Shown: positions 23,401 through 38,400 of the stretch, piece by piece
Layout: each line of letters starts with the position of its first letter
How positions within the stretch are numbered: position 1 is the stretch's first letter
Assembly (NCBI GenBank): GCA_025267735.1
Contig: CM046297.1
Span: forward strand, 11,716,515-11,780,514
DNA: 64,000 nt
DNA from: Mactra quadrangularis
Lineage: Eukaryota; Mollusca; Bivalvia; Venerida; Mactridae
Reading direction: 5' to 3'
Made by a program: the position numbers and the translations under genes
Notes under the pieces: model-generated
Told to the model about the DNA's origin: nothing
The model's input: the letters and a program-made list of their open reading frames with translations, nothing else
Database searches by the model: none

Positions 23401-26400
23401 AAAATGCAACTTCTCCGTTGATATCCCTGCCAGGGATGGGCATGTGGGTTTAAAAGACTGATGCATGATGTCGGACAATTTCTATTTACATCAGAGATTA
23501 GGGGTGTAGTCAACTCGTCTTGGTTATGTTATTCTCGTACTCCGAGGTTATCAAGATTCTCGATCTAACTAATGTAAAGAATCCTTCTAAATTCTGGGTA
23601 CGAAAATGCTATTAGATATAATGATATACTTACACACTTATAAGCATATTATACTTAATTTCCTCATCTTCATCTGCTTCATATGGTAGCTTTAATTTAC
23701 TCCACATTGCTGAAATATATGTCATAAACATAGCCTACATATCTGTATATAACTGTACTAAATACATATATATGAGAACGATTTTAGCGGACATAGAGTG
23801 GCCGAGTGGTTACTGCGTTTGACTGGTAGATAATGGATAACAAATTGTATTGGTTCAAATCTCATCCAAAGACGCACCCTTTCGCGGTGTATTTCTCAAG
23901 AAAGAATCTTTATCCTACAAGTCCAGTATAAACTAAGACATGTTTTAATTATTAAAGAGTGTTTACAGTAATGTCCCATTACAAATATGATCGTCAAAAT
24001 TGATGGCCTTACCACAGGAATGGTCTCTGTAAAGGGTCCATTTTGATCTCAAATAAAAATTTGAGACATAAAAGAATCGCAAAACTGCGCATGATTTACA
24101 TGAATCAATACGGTCTCTATAGTGGAACTACACTAAACAAATTTTAGACCAACTTACTTTCTTTATTATTTAACGGTACATGTAAATATTTAGTCTTTGG
24201 TAATGCTAACTTCTTTAATTCTTCTGCTATATCGACATTATCTTCAAATACAATACTAACTGAAATATATACGGTACATTGAATCAGATTTAAATACACT
24301 TATTAAACATTTGGTTTTAAGTGGTATATTTAGTCTAATCAAAGTACTGAATGCATTGAATTTGTTTAGGTGTGATAGTTTTTTAGTGCTGAGTTTTAAC
24401 GCATGAATACTAACGTTTTGCATTCATCATCCTTAAAAGTTTCTTTGCTTTATGGTTTTATGTAGACGATGACTTTTTATGCGTGCCTGGCGTATTTCTC
24501 TATCCATTTTTTCTAAAAAATGGTTGCGTGCTCTGGAAAGCTCATCGGAATCCGAAGCCATGTAATCGTTTTCCAGGTGTTTCAATGTACATGACCTAAA
24601 CCATGCGCAGACGCTTGAATATATCTAAAGACGCCAATTGGGTTGTATCCACAACAAAAGACTCTTCTGGTTGTGTCGCTTTTTAACATTTAAAATACTC
24701 ATGCAAGTGAATACGAGATGTTTCTTTGAAAATTAATTGTGGTACGATTAAATCAATTACCATTTGGATTTGAGGTGGATTTGACTGTATAAGTTGGTAC
24801 ACCCGGACCAAGGCACTTTAAAAAATAATTATCTCCCTTTTCAGGAAAATCTGCCGACACCCAATCACAGTCGGCTGATATTGAGCACGTGACACAAACT
24901 GGTTTCTGGAAGTCATTACCAGTCTGTGTAGAAGTTCTGAAATATATACAATCTATTATATTAATGACACAATGAGCACAAGTCTGTAATTCATGCAATA
25001 ATATAGATTATAAGTTTAATCTTGAAAACTTCCCCATCTTTTTTATTCAGTCAATCCCATGTAATCGTTTTAATGTACGTTTGGATAGAAATGTTTTAAC
25101 TTCAAATTAACGTCTATATAAGGTTATAACCTAGATCTTAAAGGTATACTGCCTATCTCAGGTACCTACGCGCAAAGAACTTGTTTGCACAACCGATTCT
25201 AGAAAAAGTACATTTCAGGAAGACAGGAAAGCGTATTTACTCAATTTTTTATATTATAGATCAATTCGATATTATATTGCTGCAAATGAAACTGACTGAT
25301 ACGCGGAAATAATTTAGACATTGTCCTAATGCCTCAACTTAAGCAAAAAAGTAATGAAGTAAGTACGAACAGGGTATGAAAGAGAAACTTACCTAAATAA
25401 ATGTTTTGATGATGGATCACCAGTTCTGTATGCTAAATAGTATCTGAAATGTCGAAAACGATGTTCCAAATTGGATGAAAACATATAGTTATATGATCAA
25501 GTTAGTAAATACTGTTACTAAAAGAAAATTGATTTGTAACTGTATATTTAAATGAATTGATTCGATTTCTGCTGTATGTGTTAGATACATATATAGTTCA
25601 CCTCAATCAATTAAAAATCTGGTTATTGGCAGGTGTCAATGAATACAATTGATAGAGATAGAACTGTACACCTGCAGATAATGCTTCATGCCTTCTGAGT
25701 AAGAATACCCATCTGATACATTTTAAGGAAAGAAGACATATGTTTTGAATCGTGTTTAATGACTTTTTGACTGTCACTTTAGATACTTTCAGAACATTCT
25801 ATATTTTTATGCAGACATTTCCGGCCCGTAGCTACGTGCAGGATTTCAACTCTAGTTACTTAAATGTGGTTGCTGGTTTTTGAGTCTCAAATTAGCCTTT
25901 AATACCTTTACATAAAAGTCTACGATTATGCCGTTTTCCTCCATTTTTTAGATAAATGAACGAGTCTTTGATTTTGTGGCAGGCTATGTGAGTACAGGTT
26001 AAAATGACCTTTATGTGTGTTAACACGGCGTTAAATTCCATACAAAGAGAATAATTTGAATATAAAAAGTATGTATTATATTTAAACTTATTGTAATTAT
26101 TGTTATATTTACATTTGTTGGGTGACGTCATCATAACGTAATAGAGCTATGACATCAAAATGTCCTGTGGTTACAAACGTTCTTTTTCCTACTGAACCGT
26201 CGTCCTTAAAGTCAAATAGTCCTTCATTAGTTCCCTAGACATAAGCAACTAAGAATCAACTTCCTGTTTATTTAGAAAAATAATCTAAAAAAAGATTGGA
26301 TCTTGTTCAAACCAAAACGCTAGATATAACTATGTAATCACCAAATTTTTGAAAACAAGCGTCATTGCATTACTATATTTGTAATTTTAAGAAAGATAAA

Positions 26401-29400
26401 AATGCAATATTAACATATTTAAGCTACTTATTTGCAGATCTGTTTTTTATATTTTAGAACAACTTGTCGGTGTTTGTAATTGTGTTAAGAAAATCAATTC
26501 TGAATAGTTCAATATAAAATAAAACCAGACAGACATCAAAGCACACAGTCAGCAAATAGAATATGTAAAAAATCATTGTGAAGACTCTAGAAACAAAATG
26601 CCATTTTTTAATTCAATATGCCCTAAACATCATTTAACTATATTACTATATGTTTTGTTGGCTTCAAATTGTACATTTTATGCCAAATAAAAACTATGTT
26701 CTACCATGTTATAAAATTTTAATAAATGAACATCATACTTACAACTACTTCAACAGTAGCATCAATCATTGCTATATGTCTAAAGTAACCAACGGAACCT
26801 TCTCTTTCTGGTTGTATCATAAAATAATGTCCCCCGTCTGTTGTAAATATTGGTGGTGATTCCTACAGGCAAAAATATGTTACATCAGTTATACATGTTT
26901 TCTGGCGCATAATATGGAGGTGCTGCTCTCATAACGAATAACGAAAACTGTAACTAAATTTTTGTTGATTTAATCAGTCCGATTTAAAGTCATACATTAT
27001 TATCTGGATATTTCACCATGATCATATCAGCTGTGCTATTGTACTTCGACGCCATTTTACACAACTAGTAGTCAATATTAATCGGCAATGCAATCTACAT
27101 GGTGTATAAATTATTGCATTCCTTCAGTTGCAGCTTCATTTTTGAGAGATTTTACATCAAGCTTTTCAATGTTAAGTCTAACATTAAATACACGTACCAC
27201 TTTTTATCAAATTGAAAATACATGAGTCCAAAATAATTTGGAGAAATTTCCAAAGTATTAAATGCTAATGAAAACAAATAAATTGTTCAGTACTACTCCC
27301 TACTATTTATCATCTAATTAAATGAAAATCTGCCTTTAAATCGACGATATTAGAAAAACTTTTGACTATTTATTCGTCCCCATTTTTGACAGCTAGACTC
27401 TTCTTTGGTTAGTTTGACTCACCAAGTTAAACATCACCTGTACATGTCCATTTTATACTAAACAGATAAGAATATGCAACTCACCAAATCCACCCATCCT
27501 GATGGCGCTTTTAATATATAATTCTGAAAAATAGATTTTTTTGTTGTTTAAACTGAGGTGAAAATATGATAGTAAGCCTTTAATATGTTAAATAACAAAA
27601 CTGTTAGTTTAGAAATTAGTTCACTCAATGTCAAAAAAGTGCACAATTAGGATTTGACAATTGATAAAAAATGAAGTAGGAGTTTGACATCTTTTATCAT
27701 TATAATCTTTAACATTAACCTATTTGGAAGTAGAAAATACGCATCGGAGATTTTATGAAGGACTGTACTGAAAGTTGTCATGGCTTAACGAAAGGTAATA
27801 TAAATGTAAAGTAAGATACGTTAAGATTTTTAAAATAAAATTTCTAGAACCGATAGACAATAGCAAATCTAATAATTATTTATTAAAAGGTATTTCATAG
27901 TATGATGGTAAACTTTATGACAATTATTTATATATTTCCTATGACATGAAGTTCTATTGGTCCTTGATTTAACAATAAACACAATGATTGTTTTTTTAAT
28001 TTGAAGGTGTTTCTAAATCAATTCGTTTTATTCAGGAATAACTCGCGCTAATAAAACAATAAAACCGTAGCACAGAAGTCAATGTAAGAACACACTAAAA
28101 ACCCAGTTCTAATGCCGCTACTATGTTTCTAGTGTAAGGTTTAATCACTTAATTTGTACAAGGTAAATAATAACGTATCTTACTAAAAAAATATTAACAT
28201 ATATTTAAGGTAAATGTAATCAATAAGCAAAAATTATGCTAGCATTTGCTTACAAACACTTCAAAATGATAATCTAAAATTAAACTTAGTTTGATTAGAC
28301 AACAATCAAATGTTCACATTGGTAAACTTAAAAAGGTAACGTATCTTACTTTTTTTCAATTCACATAAGTTCCACTGCCGTTTATTTTAAAAGAGTTTCT
28401 AGTTAAGGCACAATTTATGTTAAAATCAAAACAATGCTAGTTCTTTTGCTTCAAATATGTTTATTTATCAGAAAGAAGACATATCTATTTGATTTTTCTG
28501 TAAACATTTATTTTGTATCTGTTAACGTATCTTACTCATTTATCAAAATCAGTTCATGACTTAAGAGTTCAAAATATATGGTCCATTTTCATATAACTTT
28601 ACATATTATCTATTTCTTTAGACAGCTGCTGTCAGCTTTATTGCAAAAAATAGTCGATTTGTTTTTCATCAAGGTATAGAGGTTCTACAATTTGTTTTAA
28701 AAGTCCAACTATCTAAATATATTTTCAACTTGTCCTTCTTTCTGCTGGTGTACCGTTTTAGACCGTGGCGTTGTTATATGAAATTAAACTTTTTCGATTA
28801 CATTATTTGCATAAAAAGTGTTTCTTGAGTTTCTGTGGAAATATGTCCGAAACTATACCTGCACCATTGAGTTTTAATTTGGTTTTAGATCCTGGTGTGC
28901 TGGACGATGTTTTGTTTCCATTAGTTTTAGTCGTATGGTAATTCCTTACAATCTGAATTCATGTTAAAACTTGTGTATATTTTTCTTTTTTAAAAAAGGT
29001 TCATAATTTTGTTTAAGCGCTTTCACCTGATCAATTCAAGACCAACTTCTGTATGCTGCTGACCTTAGTCTTAAATCTACAAGGTGGCCCTTTGTTTTTC
29101 TAGGTCACAAATTGGCATTTTCAAAAAAACAATCTTGTTTTGTCTATCTGTCGTGTACATTGGACTGATGTACTTGCTCAAACTATATTCAGAACTTTTT
29201 CAATATTGAATTTACCTGAAACCTTAATTTTCTATCTCATTTAAACTTGTAGATTGTGCTGGGTGCGTATAAGCCTCATTTGTAATGCATTCTTCTGTTG
29301 TTGTTTTGTCCTTAATCATTCGGAATGTGTTTTTTGCAGATAAATTTTCTTTTTTTGAAATACTCAGACATTTTATTGTTACTTTGTTTGATTAAGCATT

Positions 29401-32400
29401 TAATTTTGCTCCATATTCAGAAGGTATATTTGACCATTTGTCATTTTTCATTTCTTGTACCCTTGCTGGTATTAAGCTCTAGTCTATTTTTCCTCCTGTA
29501 CATTAGTATTTTGAGATACATAAGCTGGAAAGAAAGATGCGTTAACCTTTACTACAATGTATAAGTTTTGTCAAATACTCAATGAAAGAAATGCTTTTTT
29601 AGGTTTTATATCAAAAGTTGTCCATTTTACTTTATAATTCTAATAAGTTAACATCCTATAAGTTTGTATTTGCTTGTTATATCATGTCTTTTAAACAATG
29701 TAAGATACGTTAACATTGAGTAAGATACGTTGAACAAGTTTGTTCATGTCTGTTGGCATAAATTAGCAAACAAGACATGTACAATGCATACAATTGTTCT
29801 GACTTGTCTTTGTTTTTGTTTCACATGAAAAGCAAGTTTAACTGTCTTAAATATAAGAAATAACTAGAAGGTTTCAGTTTTCTGGAGTTGTCATAAAATG
29901 CTTGATTTTTTCGTCATAATCGCCAGGAATACTTTACAACTTCTGTTTTGGGCGGAAATTTTGGTAATTAGCAATGCAATTGGTTAGAAAGTAAATCCAA
30001 AGATGATTTATTTTCGACAAATATTGAAATATCAGGTACGTGTTAACGTATCTTATGTTAACGTATCTTATTGACATTTACTATTTTTTACCATAAAGTA
30101 AGCATATCGCACTTTTCGAGGATGGAATATCTCTGGATTATGCCTGCATGAAGTAGGCATTGTGAAATTAGGTAACTCTGCCTGCTTTCTGAACTAGCTT
30201 ATGTGTTGTAACATATGGAAAGTTAACGTATCTTATTAAATCTTAAAGTAACAATTGAATTTTTCATTATTTAAAAAATATGGTTAATCTGTATTAGATC
30301 TTAGACGCCAAAAGCCTTTTTTATCTCTTACATTAACCACTTGGGAGTTTATATTGGCATAAATCCGAGTGAAATTGTCAATATTTAGACTTACTGCATG
30401 ATGTCCATAACTGTTAACGTATCTTACATCCAATTTGGGGACACAGGTAAATAATTTTTAATTTTAGCCAATTTTTTTGTCTGATTTCGGAAGCTTATGT
30501 TTTCATTGAATTACCCCAAATGACCACTAGTAAAGGTAACATTTGCAGCAAAACGGTATATTGTTTCAAAATTACATTGTAGTAAAAACAAGTACCCTAA
30601 GCAGGGACAACGCAAAATCAACAGTTTTTGTATTTTTGGATTAAAGTTTTCACCAGAAAGTATGTTCAATGAGAGACAAAACTTGTTGGAGGTACATATA
30701 TGTTGTATACATCATCTAATGAGAAAAAATCTCAGATACCTTCTGTTTTTAAAAAAATGAGGGCGAAGGGACATTGAAAATGTGAAATTGTACACTTTTT
30801 TTGACATTGAGTGAGTTATTTATGGTAGTAATAGACTATTAAGATACCACCGTTTCAAAAATTGTAGATTGAGTTTCTCCGTTGAATAAAAGTACCAAAT
30901 TTTTAACATTTCTGTTTCTATCACTTTGCATTCTCTTAAAATGATAACGTTTGCTCAGCAGCAAATCTTTACGATCTATTTTTTCTGCTTTATTGTTATG
31001 AAATTTAACTTCCTGAAAAAAAGTAAGTATCAAATACATTTGAAACTGAAACCAGCTCTACATATATGGGGCAGTTTATAGTCCAATCCATCTTATTCAA
31101 ATGAAACAAACCTTAGACAAATCAACACTGTATGACATTTAACAATCACACAATAATTCTGTATTCACAAACACGTGGGGAAATTCTTAATATTTATCTT
31201 CAACTCGTATTCGTTTTGAATTGGTGAGAAAAAAGATCTATACCATACCTCATAACATGTGCCATTCTCAGCATGGCACATGGTAAATATAGACATATTT
31301 TGTGATCTATTTATCCATGTTATAAGTACTGTGGAGTTGTCTCGCCATGCTACTGTTTGAAAATAATGGTCACTGGAATAACATAAGTATATTTTTTAAC
31401 GTCGCATTCAACACATATATAGGTCATATACACAACGGCCAGCTCTTCCTACTATAGGTTTCTTGGACACATTTCTATAACCAGTACTAATTTACCCTAC
31501 CACGAGGCCGACAACTCATGTATAGGGTATGACCTGCCGCGACCGGGTTTCGAACCCGCGATATCCGGATTCGAAGTCAGACATGCTAACCACTACGCCA
31601 CGGCCGCGGCTAACATAAGTATATATATATATATTGTTGAAAACAAATACCCAATGTTTGCATTCAAAATTATTGATTGTAATTGTCGCTTCGGTAGTTG
31701 GATCATTGCTTGACCATCGTCAGTGTTTTACTAATATATTTTCAGTCGTCTAGCCATCATCATTCTCGTACTCAGACGTTGTCAAGATTCGTGACCTCTT
31801 GATAACCTCAGGATACGAGTATAGCCATCATAAGACGAACAACGTTTTAACTGCAGTGGCTGTTAAACTTCTGTTTAGGTATCAAATAGTACCACCGTGA
31901 CTACTTTGACTCACCGCTGGGCCATTGCCGTATTTTCGAGTGAATTTCATCTGAACTATTATGTAACTTCGAAGTTAATTTGTCTTTAGCCCAACAAACG
32001 TCTTCTTATTAGTAAACCATCAGTTATTACTTTACATGTAATTACAATCGTATGACATAACCAATTCAGTATTACTAAAGACCTAACTGCCTAACTGATT
32101 TAGAAATAAAACAATGCAACGCTCTTCTAAATTCAAGATAAACTAAATATACTAAGGTAGTTAAATCTGATGTCTTTAGTAGTCCAATAAACTTTTTCAG
32201 AAAGTATTGTTCAAAATTATCGCTTGATTACGGCTGTGCACTCGAATTCCGATCGAGATAATGAATAGTCAACATAAGCGTAATCGAGATAATGCGAACG
32301 GACCGTAGTTATCTGGTGGCAGAAATATGCCACCGTAGAAAACGATACTTACATATTTTTAAAGCTATCAGGTGGTGATATATTGATGGTTTTATTTGTC

Positions 32401-35400
32401 CACGTGTTAAATATATGAATACTAAATGTTGGATTTGTAGTTCCCGCCTGTAATAGAAACAATGTTAATATTTTAATGTTAATGTTGTGTAGGTTTAATG
32501 TTACTTGGTGCTCATCGGCAATTACTTCAAGCCAAAGCTCAAAAGACTTGTTTTAAAGTTCCAAAAAAAGTTAAAAACTGTAAATTGTCTGTCTGGACAT
32601 TATGTTAAGACGTACCATTTGGCTAGATGGTGATGAACGTTTACAATAAAGATATATAATTTTTGAACTCTTTAGAAAGTCGTCTATACATTCAAAATTA
32701 CCAAAGCCTTTAAAATGTTTTCTATACAACATTATTGTCTCAACAAATTGTCTCTTTGAAATTCGCATATTCGCTTGTAAATACTCAGCTTATCTGGACT
32801 GTAGTGTATGCAATGTTAAAGGGAAATAACCTATGCCGGTCTAGTTATATGTTAAATAAGATGTCATGCATGAACTACGTCCCTTTGTCTTTGTTGAACA
32901 TTGTTGAAGCGTGAAAATTGTAATTAAATACTGTCTTAATTTGTTACCATTAGAATGAAGAAGAGACGTGGTTCCAATATAGTTAAAAAGTTAAAGAAAG
33001 GTTTTTGAAGTTTTCTTCTGGTATCACTATTCAGTCGACTCTTGACATTAACTTCCCCGATCATCGAGTCACATACAAACTGTTAACATACGGCGCAGAT
33101 TGCATCCACAGCATACAGTGTATGACCTTAACAGGTACCCATTTACACCTGAGTGGAGTAAAGCAATCGCAGGTAAATTTCTTGCTCAAGGAAATATGCA
33201 GAGCCCCTAGTGGGATTTGAACCCAGGACCTCTGGATCCCTACACGCGCGTCCAACCACTAGAGTACTGCGCCTGTAAAATAGTTTACATAAACTTATTT
33301 ATTGTCACCAGATTCGTGACGGCGTCATACAACGAAAAGTAGGCTTACATTATAATACACTTACCTTAGGGTACAATAATCTCTTGTTTGTAACATATAC
33401 ATTTGTCATGGCTCCATAGTATGTGAGATCATATAAACCAATTAATGAATCATTGAACGATGCATATAAGAAATAATGACTATCACTAGACCACCAGATG
33501 GCGTTACCTTTCTGTATTATCTCCTCTAAAAATACATGTAGTAGAACAAAATATTAGTTGAAGTATTTTAATTTGGAATTCATGCCATTTAAAGGTACTC
33601 GTTCACAGATTTCAACTTAAATATCAACTTTTTCTAAATTTATCAAAATTGTATGAAATCATTTTTAAGAGCATTAAAACAAAGCTCTGACGATGACAAT
33701 TTTTGTGCAAACTGAAATACAACTACAAATGTTGGTGTTTTATGTAGTAAAAATCTATCGCGTATGTAACGGTTTAGACAAATTTAGTGCATTTCTTTTA
33801 CTTTCATTGTATATGTATATTTCTTGCAACCTTTAGGTCAGTTTGTCTTGAAATATAAGAATTATTTTTTGACACAATTACAGATAATAATTTGAAAATA
33901 TTGAAACAAATAACCAAATATGTGAACTAGTACCTTTAAGATTCTCGACTATACATTCACGATTGAGTATGACTGGTCACATTTGCTTATACGGACAGGT
34001 TCCGCTATTACATTGTAAGACCATCAAAATTTGTTTTCTTCTCAAAACAAGCGTTTGAGACTTCACAAAAACCGTTTCAAATGGTTAAATAGTTGAACTT
34101 TAATGTAGTTCTACTTGTATTTGTTTTTTCGGCTCAGTTCCGGGTCCAAAATACCATTACATGAAAATTGGACTCGGAACCGTGCCGACCGCCTAGATGG
34201 TAAAATGTATATCTTTTAGAAACATGTTTATTGCTACTAATGGTACATTCTTTATACATAATTGCTGCGTGACTATTTGTCGATGGTAGATCTACCAATG
34301 TATCATTCTAGTAAAAGTTTGATAGATTTGCAAAATAGAGTCTTGGCTTTCCATAGAATTACTCTACAGTCTGTACATATTGATTACAATCTTACATCAT
34401 TTTAAAGACAAACATGAAACAACCCAGACAGTAGACCTGTTTTATTATTTTAATTCAAATCAATGATCATTATACAGTATTACAGGCTACTGTATAGCAT
34501 CAATTTTGTTAATTAGTGAAAGACAATCTAAAGAGATTCATAAAGAAATGATACCTGACGTCCTTTATTAAACGTTTGTCGTGATTTTACTATTTTTAGT
34601 AGCTGAAATGAGCAATTGGAATTAGATACATAGGTACTTTTACCTATGTCTTTGCTGAATTATAGCACTTCTATTTATTAGACAACCATTACCGAATGTC
34701 TTACTAACATTAATAGCGTTCTTTAATGTGCTTGGCTAAATCCTGCCTTGAGGACAAACTGAACCACCGTCTGATTGACTTTAATGTTATTACTAGAGTG
34801 ATTCTTGAATTTTCTACTTTAATTTTGCGTCTACTTGACCAGACATACTAGGTTAAATAAACCTGGCTAGGTAGAGCTAGTAGAATTCCCTCCACAAATT
34901 TACATGAAATTGTTTTTGTCCCAAGTTCGATCCTTCAATTCTTCAATTGCAAACCAGCCTGAGAAATCCCTTAATATATAATCAGTTAAACTCTAAAGTT
35001 TTGTTTGGCATATTTTTTTAGGTATTACGATAAATATCAAGAATTCGGACTAGGTTCGAAATGGTTCCGAATGTAATAATGTTTGATCAATCATTTCTCA
35101 GATAATCCAATTTTGGATACACTTGCTACTAGATGTATTAATTTTAACATTCCTACCTTCATACAACCAGTCAGGTACACCATTAAATATTTCATCATTT
35201 TTTCCAGTATTTGTAATCTGAAGTGCTTCTGTTGCATACATATTATGTCTAAAAAATACATCATTGTCTTGAATAAATACCTAAAAATAAATAGAAATGC
35301 CATAATTTATTTCAAAAGATTTCAATGCAACGTGTAAAACCAGCACAAGAGTATAAGCCTGATTCCACAATACATTTCTATTGTTAAGCGAGAGTCTGCT

Positions 35401-38400
35401 TGAGATCACCTATGGACCTTTTTTCTCTGGGTTTAACGCTGTGTCAACACAATTTAGGTCATTTTTACGGCGTCCAGCGCACCTAACATAGCTTTTCTAG
35501 ACCCTTGTCTGTAACAAGTACTCACCTATCCTCTCCATATAACTTATTAATGGAGCAAAATTGACATTATTGTCAAATTTTCATGGAAGAATGTATCCTC
35601 CCCGGGTGGGATTCGAACCCGTACCCCCTTCGAGACACGAGACTCCAAATCCCGGCGCGATACGCATGGATCTTACAGTTGGATATGTTTGTGTGATATG
35701 AATAGAAAATCCTAAATTTAGTCGCCATTCACCATTTCAGAGTTTATGTCATGTAATCGTAGTTACTCTGTTAAACCATTATAGTAGAACTTTTATTGAA
35801 GGGTTAAACTTAGACCTGTCGTTGAATGGGTTCAAAGCGTATTGACCATATTGATATATTGAGAAATGAATATCGAAGATACACCGATATATATACATGT
35901 ATACATGTATATTGATGCATTCACTGTAGTACTTTACAGACCGTTTATGTTGTCATAAACTCATAATTGATGTATATTTGCCATGAATATTATACCTTGG
36001 TAGTCTGCATTAAAGTGGTAAGTAGCTGGTATCGATAGAATCGATGACAGCTCTAGTTAAACTTGTCAAGGCCAGGAATGGAACCCATAACACCGTATTC
36101 GAATTAGTTTGTGCATTGTAGTCGCGGTTTTAATATTTCCAATATATGTATCGTTGTTTCATTCTCAGCTTTTTCCCTTTAAAAAATATCAAATAATCGA
36201 GGATTGCCCGTAAGACTGTTGTAACTCGCTCTTTAACGCAATGCACTTAATACAAGCTTGTGGGCAACCCTCGAAATGCATGATTTGGTTATGACCAATA
36301 TGGTCGTTTTAGCGGAACTTATGTAGTGTATAATAAGTGAGAATGAGTGTGTTGCTGATCAGAGGTTGTTGCTCTGCAGGGGTTAAATTCAATAAAAATT
36401 ACATCCAATGGAAATATAAAATGACGTTGTTGTGCAGAGGATTTGCTCTGTAGAGGGCCGCTCTCCAGAGGTTATACTGTAGAGAACTGATGCTACGGTG
36501 AGTTTACTTGTTCACAACATATAACTTTGAATGTTGAAAATGGCAAGGCATAACAAACAACATAGGCGGATCCAGCGGTGGGGTCAAGGGGGTCTGGACC
36601 CCCTAGAATTTGGAAAATATACCTGTCAATTAGTGTATTTTTTGCCTGAAAGTCATTTTTAAGTAGCATGAAGCAATATTTCTCGGTGCTTAACATAGAT
36701 TTAATGGTTATGTAGTTTTTATTATCAATATGTTACATTTATTCTACAAAATTGTGTACAATGTGGTTGTGGTTCAAGGTTCGGACCCCCCTAGAAAAGT
36801 TCGGACCCCCCCCCGAAAAGTTCGGACCCCCTAGAAAAAATCCTGGATCAACCCCTGAAACAAATGGACAAATTTCATTTCATACTAAACTTACCAGACT
36901 ATCGCCTGTAGGTGACCATGATACATACTGGAATTCATTACCTCTTGGTCCCTGTAAATCTTTTGTTTCTCTGAAATGTTCCAATGCATTTGTAGAAAAG
37001 GCATGCTTTGAAAATATAATAACTTGAGTTTAACGTGCGGGAAGTGTGGCAAACTTATGGTCGTTTGAAACGAACGTATTTTACAACTTTGCTACATATC
37101 GTTATAATAAACACATGTATGACATACTACTTCTGCAAAGTACATTGTATATGTCATTTATATGCTATATAATGTATGTAGTGGCCGCAATGGTCTAAGA
37201 CCGTCCGGATTTCTGCATTGAATAAACTTGTAAAACTTATTTAATTAAGAACTTTTGTCAGTTATCTTTCCCTGATAAAATCTGAAGCAATCCAATTGGT
37301 AAGTAGGTCCTTACAGTTGGAATCCTCGGATTTTATCATTGAATTTCTATGTAAGGATAACAAAATATTTCATCTAATATCTTTCTTGTTAATTAAGATA
37401 TTAACAGAAGTGATGTGATGAAATTTAGATAGTTCTATACCATAACAATACTTAGCTTGAATTTCAAACAAATTAAATGATTTCCAAAAAAGTTTTTTAA
37501 GATTAATTTTGGCAAATTGACAATTGAGTAAGGGTAAAATCCGAGTAATCCAACTAATTAGACCTACCTATTTGAAGAGTATACAAGGGAAAATAAATGA
37601 CTAAAGTCCCTAATTTTATCATGAAACAAGGTTTTTAAACATGTGCTAATCATATTCGAGTCTGCCACATGGTTCACTAAATGGAACTGAGCAATAAATT
37701 CAAAGTTGATAGCTGAAGAAAGTAATCTGGTCGGTTATTAAGTCAACAGACTTCACTTACTTGGTGGTCACATCATAAACTTTATATTTTGATCTTGCTG
37801 AATGTCTGTAAATCTGAAAAAAACCATAACATTAGAGTGCGTATAACTTTATAAATAACACACATAACACAATAATGATTTAACATAGGAAAACATGAAA
37901 CAAAAAAACTAATGTTCTTGCATTGCACTAGGACATATTTTCATCTTTCAAAAATAACACAAACATGTTGTTCTGTTCGAATCTGGGACCTCTCGACCCC
38001 TAACCACATAATAACTGATTCTGACACATTGCTTGGCCTAAAAATCGTGTGTTAGGCAACCCGACCCTACCTAACTAATCTCCCCACCCTATAGTGTTAT
38101 TATAAATATTGACAAAAAGGCTATAAGTGAAAATCATAATTGGCTCTGTTGAAAAAAATATTGAAGCGTAACATACCTAGCATTTTCCGACAGTTGCTCT
38201 TAATCAGTTATTAAATTATAATTCAACCCAGGTCGGTGGCGCAGTTGGTAGCGCGCCGGGATTTGGAATCTCGTGTCCAGAAAGGGGTACGGGTTCGAAT
38301 CCCATCCAAAAGAATTTGACTTTACTGTCAATTTCCTCCATTATAAAGATATATGGAGAAGTTTCCGGCCTTGTGAAAAGGTAGGTGAGTACTGGTTATA

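Noticed and set aside
23800..23880. tRNA-Ser/Leu-like A and B boxes
   Set aside because: No acceptor-stem pairing, and a related copy sits at 56330; it is a SINE head and not a tRNA gene. The same holds for the other tRNA-like stretches.
29325..29564. 79-codon hydrophobic frame, perhaps a membrane protein
   Set aside because: T-rich sequence inside a transposon gives Leu/Phe/Ile-rich frames by chance; no conserved motif.
30839..31030. Open minus-strand frame after a good acceptor ([16 protein letters not shown]...), possible extra exon between exons 11 and 12
   Set aside because: Exons 11 and 12 already join in phase 0 and align with DPP4 without a gap; this frame has no family similarity and no clear donor before its stop.
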